A stretch of DNA of 64,000 nucleotides, from contig OZ037773.1 in the NCBI GenBank assembly GCA_964035545.1, positions 8,954,751-9,018,750 of the forward strand. The letters are read 5' to 3'. Position numbers and translations under genes: made by a program. The notes below the pieces were generated by a model that ran no database searches, was not told the origin of the DNA, and saw only the letters and a program-made list of their open reading frames with translations. The stretch comes from Bugula neritina (taxonomy: Eukaryota > Bryozoa > Gymnolaemata > Cheilostomatida > Bugulidae). Shown here piece after piece: positions 54,668 to 64,000 of this stretch. Within the stretch, counting starts at the first letter, position 1. Each line of letters starts with the position of its first letter.

Positions 54668-57600
54668 ATGAAGACCAGTGAGAGGAAGGTGTCTATGAAC
54701 ACCTTCCTCACAGCCATAGTAATAATGGGAGGAATGCAAGTTATACAACTGCACTTCTTCCACCTCCAGACTGTGCCCAACCAGTGTGACTGTCAGTGTC
54801 CTAAGAATATACAACTTACACAGGATATCCATCAGATAAAGTAAGAGTTATCTTCTTCTGTCTTTCACTAGACGTTATCATTATAGATTTAAAATTGTCA
54901 ACTACGTAATAGAATAGACGAACTATCACGCCCTTGGTAATTGCCGGGCTAATTTGTCATGTTTTATCACAACTTGGTCTGTAAGTTATGGTGTAAAATA
55001 TAGTGCAGCCATTGAAAATTTTAATTAAGAAGTTATCCACAACAAAAAATCTTTTTGTCTTTTTTTCCTTTAAGAAAAATAGCTGTTTAAGCTACAGAAT
55101 GTATACTGCGTTGGCTTTGTGTATAAATATAAGAATCTAAATTACCTCTGCTTTAGATCTGCATGACAAACTACCTCGCTGTTTCTGTAAGATAATACGA
55201 CAAACATAAATGCTGTGAAATTGTTGCTGTAGCACCTACTGGGGTTTATAACTATGATACATGAAGCATGTTGTCTGCCATTTTGTTGAAGTGTTCCACA
55301 ATATAAAGGGAGTAAAGCAGCAGAAGGGAGTAAAGCAGCAGAAGGGAGTAAAGCAGCAGAAGGGAGCAAAGCAGCAGAAGGGAGTAAAGCAGCAGAAGAG
55401 AGTAAAGCAGCAGAAGGGAGTAAAGCAGCAGAAGGGAGCAAAGCAGCAGAAGGGAGTAAAGCAGCAAAAGGAAGTAAAGCAGCAGAAGGGAGTAAAGTCA
55501 ACAATGAGCTCAACAGAATGAAAATCTTAGAGGCTGAGGACAAAGCTCTAGATAAAGAGATCTCTGGTGTGTCTACTTGATGTGCTATTAAATAGAAAAT
55601 ATAAAACCGTTATAACACTGTCATTTAATTTCTACTCAATCAAAGGGACATATATGTAGCTATTGGTGTTGCTATGTTGCTATAGATAAGGTAGTTTCGC
55701 AATACGCATAAGAACGAGATGTAGTAAGTGATGCTGTCAATTGAGTAAAAGAATTGCATTAACTGCTTACTTCATATCTTTTTACGATTGTTATTAAAAT
55801 TCAATTTCTCTTAATGGAAATAGCAGCGTTTAGAACAAGCAGGGCAATGTGAAACTTTTATTTTTGCATACTAAAAGTTATTGTATATCATTGTCTATGT
55901 CAGCTACGTAAAAATAGACCGGTTGTTTCAGCCAATAAGAGCAAGTTACTGCAGAACCTGGTAGAAGATCCAGAAGAAAGAAGTCCATACCAGAAAGAGA
56001 AGAACAAGACAGATGGTAAGTGACCTCTCAACAAACATAAACTACCAATTAGTATTTCTAGGAAGTGACTTCAATGGTTAGTTGGTCTACTTTCAACAAA
56101 TTTCTTTTATACACACATCCAATAGTTAAAGCTTATAACTTCAGTTATTAACCATCTCCAAAATGTTTCCATTACTAAATTAAACTGGCTGAATAAAACA
56201 AATTCTGACATATCAGTTGACCATGTAATATTGAAACTAGTAGAACAACTTTGAACAAACTACTGACTCCTTGTTTAGAGAATCCCAAACCCAATGAAGT
56301 GCTACTGCCCACCCAGTCTGATATCAACCCGCTCATCAACGCCTCTAGTCTGACGTGTACTCCGGATATGCTGGTGATCTATGTGTACACAGCTCCTGGA
56401 AACTTTGAGAAGAGACAGCTTATCAGACGGACATTTGGCTCAGTGAGTATGCCAATCACTGTAATACTCAATATAGTACTACTATAGTCACAGTAGTCAC
56501 ACTAGTCATTAGTCCCAGTATTCAATAGTACTACCAGACACTAGTACTACTAGACACTAGTTACTTTATTCAATTATTACTAGTCACTGTATAGAAGTAT
56601 GAGTAGTTACTCATGTAGTGAAGTACACTAAGAGACATGTAGTGCTAATTGCTGTGAAACAAAAGATTTTATGTTTTAATAAACCAACAAATGAGAATTG
56701 GGTAGTACATAAATAAATAAATCGTTGTTTGAGTCTGTTCAAAGAATGGCTGAATGAAGATTCCTTGAACTTTATGCAGGTAGAATCCTATGAGAATATC
56801 AAGCTGAAAATTATCTTTTTTATTGGTAACGTGACTGCTGGAAGAAAAACGTTGCAGCATTATGAGAGACTTCTCACAGAGAACAGAAAACATGGAGACA
56901 TGGTACAGGATAGAAGGTAAGCTAGTATATTTCACTCTATATTCACTGATATGGCATTTGACAGGTTATTTCTAGTAGCTTACTGGCATGCTTGAAATGT
57001 ACACTTACAAATATTTTAAAATACTGAGTAAAAAATTGGAAACTAAACAGCCTGATTAAAAACAATCAAACATCTGAAATCCTCGATCATGTCTATTCTA
57101 TCAAGTAGAATATTTAAATTTAAAAGGATTAGCAGGTTAAAACTCAAATTTAGTCATTGTGCCATTGAACCTACTTGTCCTTGTAAACACATCTGTGCTG
57201 ATTACAGCTATGTGGATGCCTACAGAAACTTGACTCTGAAAGGGATAAGTGCTCTCAGGTGGCTCAACCAACATTGTCATAAGAGCTACAGGATAATGAA
57301 GGTAAATAGCAACAATAAATGACAAAACAACAAATATTGTTCAAAAGATCTGTCCCTAATTGTGGAATTCCATTTACAAAGAAATTTTTTACTTTTCTCA
57401 TATGACTGCTTGCAGATAGACGATGACACACTCCTAAATCCATACAACTTGATTGTCTTCATGAAAGGACAATCTAAGGTCACTATGAGTGAAATCATTT
57501 GTAAAATGACACAAGGTGTTGGACCAATCAGAAGGCGTAGTAGTAAATACTACGTCTCCTACTCAGAATACCCTGAGAGTTACTATCCTCCATATTGTCA

Positions 57601-59600
57601 AGGTAAGTGGCTAGAGTTATGTTCTCCATAATGAAGTTTAGGCCGTATAAAATGTTTGAACCAAAATATTGTAAAATAAGGCTATAAGGTTTCAAGTATA
57701 GTAAGGTAAAAGAAAGCTTAACCTCTGAGATGTTTAGATGCAAGCAACACGTATTCATTAACTATTTGGAAAGTCTTTTTACCCTCAAGCTAAAGATGCT
57801 ATAAATACTAATAATGCTAGTAGAAGCACTAAGCTAGCACTGAGCATCATTGTTTCATCTTTTGTTTTGTAAAAAGAGTTAATTGTTTGACGTTATAGAA
57901 ATACTTGTATGAGTTTTAGAGCAAACTGCAATCAAATAGCTTTATTTCTATGGCCAAACAACAAAAGATCCAACACCTTTTTTATTTAAGTGATGCTAAT
58001 TAATGACTCAGAAAAACATTTTCTTGTTTTGCCTGTCAAGTTGAAATTTTAGACTTTGCTAACGTATAGACTTTGCTAATAACGTATAGACTTTGCTAAT
58101 AACGTATAGACTTTGCTAACGTATAGACTTTGCTAACGTATAGACTTTGCTAACGTATAGACTTTGCTAACGTATAGACTTTGCTAACGTATAGACTGAA
58201 TCTATTTTAGGTTATGGATACATATTTCCTCCAACAGCTATTCCAAAAATCTTAAATGGTTTCAGCTTGAATAAGCCAATCGCTATGGAAGATGTATACA
58301 TCACAGGTATAAAGTTTACAACCTGCTTCACAATAAACTGTAAACGGCTCTAAAGATTTTCTGTTTCTATCAACTGTTCATTTAGCTGTAATTCTCACCT
58401 ATTCTCGCCTATATCCTATTTGTCCTGTTTGGGCATCCGGTGTTCATTTAACTGCAGTAACAGAGAACATTCAACAGCCTAAGTTTTTAACTAGTTTTAA
58501 TAGTTTCTTTGATAAATTTTTAATCTAGGACACAGGCTTTTCTCATTTTATGCATGACCACACCTATGACTTCAAGCAAAATGTTTTTAATAAATCTGTT
58601 AAATATAACACATGCTGGACAATATGGGTTGTAATAGCAGCTCCTACTGTACTTTCCCCGAGTCATTGTCCAAGTGTCATTGGCACACCACAGTTTGTTA
58701 GATGGCCCCTAATCTATTAATTCTATATATACTCATCAAACTAGAGTACTGGCTTTGATTTAGCTCCTTATTCATAGTAGAATTTATTAAGCTAATCAGC
58801 AGAAAGTAACATGTTTTTGCAGTGAGTAATCATTCATATATAGTTTAGAAATGTATGTATTGGTGTTGCAGGGATGACTAGTAAAACTCAAGGTTTGCGG
58901 TTGCATTCACTTAGCGCTCTGTATGCCACAACGTTCACAAATCTGGAGACTTTTCTGGAGAGAATAACGAGTAGACCGAAGCTCTTCATGGTTGGCCATG
59001 TACACAAAGCAGAGTAAGATAACTCCTACAGTTTCTTGTGCTTAGTTTAGACTACTATTTCTATATATTATACTCATCAAACTAGAGTACTAGCTTAGAT
59101 TTAGCTTCTTTACATATCATGATAAAGTTTATTAAGCATATATTGTTTAGGGTCTGTAGTAAGATTAAAAGACAACAATAAATAAATTAATCTTCAAATA
59201 ATGTTGGTGTTTTACAGCATTTGTCATGCTGTTAAAATCACACTGTTTTCTTTCATTAGCATTGTTATACATCTTGAAAAAAACTTAAGCAGCAAAAGAT
59301 GTTTGTCAGCTAAAAATTAAAATCAAATATATTATGACAGATGTAATTTTTTATACTTGTGCGTTATACTGCAGTATAACGCACAAGTATAAAAGAATTT
59401 TCAATAGAAACCTTTACCATGGTAAAGGTTTCTATTGAAAATTCTGAGCATGAGCAATTTTTCTTTAAAATTCACTTTTACTTTTTAGCTATGTCTACAT
59501 GTTTTGGAAACTGGTGAAGCAGAGAATAAAAAACCAACACGAAGAGAATGAAGAGACGGGAGACTCACACTATGCCGACTACAATAGTGATCTAGAATAA
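54668..59600 (+). CDS. Beta-1,3-glycosyltransferase, family GT31
   Basis: Exons: 54668-54840, 55292-55566, 55932-56015, 56279-56442, 56780-56916, 57208-57301, 57416-57602, 58211-58306, 58872-59013, 59489-59600; 487 codons, all phases agreeing. The N-terminus has a short basic tail and a hydrophobic stretch (~13-30), as in type II Golgi proteins. The stem contains ten copies of GSKAAE (residues 64-123). The catalytic domain shows GT31 landmarks: KRQLIRRTFGS, KIIFFIG, the metal-binding IDDD at 310-313, and MEDVYITG at 397-404. GT31 enzymes transfer galactose, N-acetylglucosamine or N-acetylgalactosamine in beta-1,3 linkage in the Golgi; the exact donor and acceptor cannot be read from sequence. 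The exon 1/2 junction is supported by matching phase, which selects the Ser-Lys-Ala-Ala-Glu frame of the repeat. Confidence 0.9.
55308..55496 (+). repeat. 18-bp coding minisatellite in the GT31 stem
   Basis: Ten near-identical 18-bp units encode the hexapeptide G-S-K-A-A-E. Units differ by only a few substitutions, so copy number is likely to be polymorphic. Confidence 0.93.
58045..58200 (+). repeat. 17-bp minisatellite before a GT31 exon
   Basis: About nine copies of CGTATAGACTTTGCTAA end just before the acceptor of the exon at 58211. Confidence 0.92.
59349..59394. repeat. Perfect 46-bp palindrome
   Basis: Two 23-bp arms with no spacer, centred on CTGCAG at 59369-59374. Every base pair was checked by hand. 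It lies in the last GT31 intron. Confidence 0.95.
59394..59445. repeat. Perfect 52-bp palindrome
   Basis: Two 26-bp arms with no spacer, centred on CCATGG at 59417-59422. It abuts the 46-bp palindrome and ends 43 bp before the last GT31 exon. Confidence 0.95.
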
Positions 59601-60101
59601 TCCGTCATCCATTTCCTCTCAAATCAACTCTCTCAAATATTTCACTGGTAGCTTTATGATTATAATAATTTTTGCTTAATTTATTCATCTTCTTTAGTCC
59701 TTCTGTAAGTGATAGTTTTCTGGCATATAAACTTAACAACATGTCGCACAAGTACAAACATGTGAGATACTTCTTCTAAAGTAGAAATTTTATGTCAGTT
59801 TTGTGAAGAAACATGACTTCCTACCTTTGACCTTTGACCCACTTCCATAGATGGAAATGGGATACAGTCTGATCTTACTGAAATAATTTATGATATAAAA
59901 TAGACAGTTTATATTTGATATTATTTCTCTCCCGTCTCTTCCATTTTTTAAAGTGTACAATATAATAACACAATATGGTGCCACATTCTGGTTATTGCAA
60001 CACTTGAGATGCTATAATTTGTACTAATTAGAATAAGTTTTATACTTTCTTTCGTTTAATCACGGACTATTATATTTTCAAGTCTGCATATTATTTTGTG
60101 C

Positions 60102-60107
60102 AATAAA
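60102..60107 (+). terminator. Polyadenylation signal AATAAA for the GT31 gene
   Basis: AATAAA about 500 bp after the stop codon, followed by a T-rich stretch. It is the first canonical signal downstream. Confidence 0.55.
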
Positions 60108-60135
60108 AGTTTTATTGTAAGCCTACATTGTGTTC

Positions 60136-60137
<2 letters not shown>

Positions 60138-60213
<76 letters not shown>
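60138..60213 (+). repeat. (AT)n microsatellite
   Basis: About 38 uninterrupted AT units in the convergent spacer. Confidence 0.97.
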
Positions 60214-60217
<4 letters not shown>

Positions 60218-60617
60218 AAGGATTTCTCCTTTATCTCCTGTATGTTTTGTGCTGTTCGATACATCCTAGAGTTTAATTCCAGACAATACAAGGATTGTTT
60301 GTTCATTCATTACGTGAATTCATAAGTTCAAACTTGTCTGAGCTGAAACATGAGCACAGTTCAACCAGTTACTTTAAGAGTTTCTGCTTATCATTCCCAG
60401 TAATCACTTGTACAATATTTTTTGCAAAACCTGTTCACAAATTTGAATAATGAAATTATATCATATTACAGTTGAACATAACATATGCATGATTATATAA
60501 TATTATATTAGATAATTAATATTATATAATTGTATAATTGCAGAGAAGCTTTGAGTACACTCTTAACTTGAGTGGTTTTGCAGTCATCATGATAAACTCG
60601 CTGTTGAATTACTGCTG

Positions 60618-61060
60618 CATACTATACACTGGTAATACTATACATACTATACTCTGGTAATACTATACACTGGTAATACTATACATACTATACACTGGTA
60701 ATACTATACACTGGTAATACTACACATACTATACACTGGTAATACTACACATACTAGACACTAGTAATACTATACATACTATACACTGGTAATACTATAC
60801 ATACTATACACTGGTAATACTATACATACTATACACTGGTAATACTATACATACTATACATTGGTAATACTATACATACTATACACTGGTAATACTATAC
60901 ACTGGTAATACTACACATACTATACACTGGTAATACTACACATACTAGACACTAGTAATACTATACATACTATACACTGGTAATACTATACATACTATAC
61001 ACTGGTAATACTATACATACTATACACTTGTAATACTATACATACTCTACACTGGTAATA
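60618..61060 (+). repeat. ATACTATACACTGGTA minisatellite
   Basis: About 27 units alternating TACTATACACTGGTAA and TACTATACA, with signs of higher-order duplication (the CTAGACACTAGTAATAC variant occurs twice about 190 bp apart). It lies between the convergent GT31 and unknown genes. Confidence 0.9.
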
Positions 61061-61761
61061 AAAAATTTAGGCCAGGTTTTATGTGTTTATTTTCTATATT
61101 TGCTACTGAACACAACAACAAAAGTACATCATTAATTTTATCACAAAAAGATGCCACCAACTATAAGTTACTTTTAACTTTTGCCGATAATGTAAAATAA
61201 ATTTATTAGCAGAATAATTTGACAAATGTGATAAATTAACTGAGTATATGACACGCCTTCATATTCAACTGATGGGTTTGAAAAACTAAACATTTATCCA
61301 TAAATATAGCTATTATATATATAAAATAGATGAGCTAAGTTTATTTTTAAAAGCAAGCATGCAGATAGTATAGTTTTCTAGCAGACTAAGTTACCAATTT
61401 GGTACAAAAGTACATTATTACTGGCAGTACATCGTTATTGCTTACAAGTACTGGTAAAAAATTAGCTATATACGCCCTCTGTTCAGACTAGCTACAAACC
61501 TGTATAACATTATTTAGCTATTTATAGTACACCGAAAAGACAATCAGTATGTACTAATAGTTAAACTATTATTAAAACACGATGTGATGTTTATTTATAT
61601 CAACAACTCTATTGTGGTTAAACGTATTCTAAAACTTAAGTTATGGTAAATAAAACACTTAACTTCCAATTCAATAACTTTGATCATCTTTCAGTTTGAA
61701 ATTTGCTCTGAGCAAGTCTGTAATAAGGCTATATAATAGTATCAACACCTGGTAGTAATTT

Positions 61762-61848
61762 CTAATCTGTGCTGTAGTCTAAAGCTGTGCCAGGATCTAG
61801 AGCTGTGTTGGGATTTAGGGCTGTGTTAGGATCTAAGGGTGTGCTGAC
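61762..61848 (-). repeat. 18-bp coding repeat in the unknown gene's tail
   Basis: Four copies encode Leu-Asp/Asn-Pro-Asn/Gly-Thr-Ala. Confidence 0.8.
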
Positions 61849-63627
61849 ATCGGAGGCTACAATCAATGAACAGGTTTAAAAACAAGCAGCAATCTCTGTC
61901 AGCAAACAGTTGCCAAATTTTTTATAATTATATATAATAAATTGTTTAGCTGCATGGCATATTATATAACTAATAATACAATTATAATATACAAATAACA
62001 TAAATAGTAATATAACTATTAGACAGTATGGGTTTAGCTGCAGTAGAGGATAACTCTAAAGAGGTTGAAGCTTGCAAACAGAATGATAGTCTAATTTACT
62101 TATATATAGTCACAGTGCCTAAAGGAACTGAAGCTATGAGATAAACCTTGCTATATGTATATCATTATAGTGATTCAAGTTATTTTTACTTTGACTGTCT
62201 CAGTACAAACTAACGCAGTATGTACATTTATAGTATTTATTACAATTTATGGACTTACGTTCCTCTTCAAACACTCTTAGTGCTGCCTGAAACCAAAACA
62301 AAGAATGTTAATCCGCATTACAGCTGAGAAGTCTAACAGTCTAAGTTTTATTGCGCAATTACTAGTTTGTAGGAAACTATAAATTTCATGGAATTTAAGT
62401 TCTAAATTAGTTGCAAGTGGTTTGCTGTAAAATATAAAAAATTATTTTTTTTGATGGAATTAAAAGAATAGAATCAAGCTTTTATATTGAAATTTGTAAG
62501 AAAATTCAGCTTTCTGTGCTTGCAATTTTTAATTCACTTTTGCTTACTAGCAATGCTTTACTATTTCAGCTAAAAAGTGCATTTAGACACACAATAGAGG
62601 CTGTACAAGTACCGTATTTAGATCTCTTATCTCTTGAAACCTGGCTGTAGCTCCTTCAGTATCGCCTTCTTCCAGATACTCCATACCTTCGTTGCTCAAG
62701 TTTATTGATTCCTGGAAAATCGCATCAACTCTTTCCTTCCAAGCTAGCAGCATACTGTGATAAAAACACAAAAAGAAAATATTTTTCAGGTTGCTTCTTT
62801 TCCTTCACAACAATTCATATATTATAGAACTTCTTTAGCCACCACAACTATAGTTTTAAATATTAAGATCTATGAGACAGCATATTAAAAAAAGCATACA
62901 AATAAAAATAAATTATGATGTAAAAATTTGAGTAGTTCTAAGATGTTTTACACTTCTAACTTGAGTACTTGAGAATAATAAAAGTTATGAACAGATAATA
63001 TAACTCGTAAAGATGATTATATATAATGCCACATACATCAGCAGTTTTCTTATTATTTTGGCATTGTCTGGATTTCTTCTAATTTCTCTGAAATAGAATA
63101 AAATACAACACAAGTTCTGATTGGTTATTACTGACTCAACAGCTTTTGCGGTATAACTGGTCGTACAAGTTGAGCTTATAAGTATAAGTTCACTTGATAA
63201 ATAAAAAATGAACGATTATACCCACAACAACAATCTAGCCAATCATGAAATAGAACTTCATTTACACAGGTTAAACAAATATCATAATTTTACGGAGTTC
63301 AAGAATATCTTTTCTACCATGCTGAAACTTAACATATGACTTGTTTTAAAATTCAGATGAAGTATATAAGACATGTATATGTCAGCTCTTGTTATCTTAG
63401 TTTCCCACTAACAATTATATGGTAATGATTAGGTAAACTTGTATATGTGAATGCTGTACCAAAGGCTATTTTGACTTTTTATGCAAAAAAACTGGGCTAC
63501 AAATATTTAAGATGAAAGAAACAAAATAGTTTTGACAAAATCTACCAACTTACTCTTCATAAGCCTGTTTAATAGAGACGTAGTTGTCCAAGGTTATATG
63601 TAGACTGGATAGTCTTTCGTAGGTTTC
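61762..63627 (-). CDS. Unrecognised protein, 3' part, predicted helical with a repeat tail
   Basis: Exons from 5': 63554-63627, 63037-63087, 62613-62754, 62259-62286, 61762-61856 (stop). Splice phases agree throughout, giving about 130 codons. The 5' end is outside the window or not identified. The protein is mainly charged helix (ETYERLSSLHITLDNYVSIK, LLAWKERVDAIFQESINL, GMEYLEEGDTEGATARFQEI), suggesting a helical bundle or spectrin/MIT-like fold, but no family was recognised. The last exon encodes four copies of a six-residue unit L-(D/N)-P-(N/G)-T-A, then Asp-Tyr-Ser-Thr-Asp. The exon borders are the evidence that it is real: four introns all restore one frame. Confidence 0.65.
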
Positions 63628-64000
63628 CTGTAAAATCAGACAAAAATACAAAACAGCTTTTATGAACTATACTTTCTTTGAATTTTACTAGTTTTACTTT
63701 TTGACTTTTTCTAATTATAGGAAGATTGAATCTTTTAGAATTTAAAATAATGTATAAACATTTAGATATAAATTTTCTTCTGGTATATTAGCAGTGAAAA
63801 GTATAAAATACTGTATTATATTAAAGTATTATTATGCATTTCTGTGGCTATAATATATTATGTGAAGAATATATATGAAAAGTAGTATAATTAATGTATA
63901 TATAATAAGGGTTGTCACTAAATTTTATATAATTTCTTATTCAAACTATACATTATAAAATGTAACATTATTCAGCCAATCTATATAGCTATATATAGTG
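63628..64000. other. Upstream of the last visible exon, nothing identified
   Basis: AT-rich sequence, presumably intron of the minus-strand unknown gene. No further exon could be supported. Confidence 0.4.

Overview
The window is animal nuclear DNA: AT-rich, intron-rich, with GT-AG introns of about 100 bp to 5 kb that are unusually full of mini- and microsatellites. The gene content (a DENND3-type Rab exchange factor, a USP8-type deubiquitinase, a GT31 glycosyltransferase, a calcium-binding-EGF protein built from phase 1-1 exons) points to a metazoan, probably an invertebrate and possibly an early-branching one such as a sponge. The sequence alone does not fix the taxon. No bacterial operons, CRISPR arrays, tRNA or rRNA genes were seen.

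Layout: (1) <494-18771 (+), DENND3-like gene, 24 visible exons, 5' end outside the window. One intron holds an antisense LTR retrotransposon (7511-11843, 5-bp target duplication, LTRs identical by eye). (2) 19915-33572 (-), USP8-like gene, 22 exons reconstructed to 1246 codons with all splice phases agreeing. Its largest intron holds a 2.9-kb terminal-inverted-repeat element. (3) 35873-41316 (+), M17 leucine aminopeptidase, 10 exons, 524 codons, divergent from USP8 across 2.3 kb. (4) 44558-50964 (+), secreted five-EGF protein with a C-terminal coiled coil, 8 exons, 375 codons. (5) 54668-59600 (+), GT31 beta-1,3-glycosyltransferase, 10 exons, 487 codons, with a six-residue repeat in the stem. 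(6) 61762->63627 (-), 3' part of an unrecognised helical-protein gene. A 343-bp MITE lies between genes 4 and 5.

The genes look like unrelated housekeeping, endosomal and secretory genes rather than a joint pathway; DENND3 and USP8 both act in endosomal traffic, but their neighbourhood may be chance.

The most unusual signal concerns the intronic minisatellites. Several begin exactly at an exon edge, and their unit contains the splice junction, so splice donors (or acceptor-like sequences) are tandemly copied into the intron: 1182-1408, 14961-15170, 17313-17545, 47516-47575, 50163-50485, and on the minus strand 26983-27022. One intron array repeats the 5' end of U1 snRNA, and another repeats a branch-point-like heptamer. 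Two abutting perfect palindromes (46 and 52 bp) sit in the last GT31 intron. The retrotransposon has integrase ahead of where reverse transcriptase should be (Gmr1-like order) but has lost reverse transcriptase.
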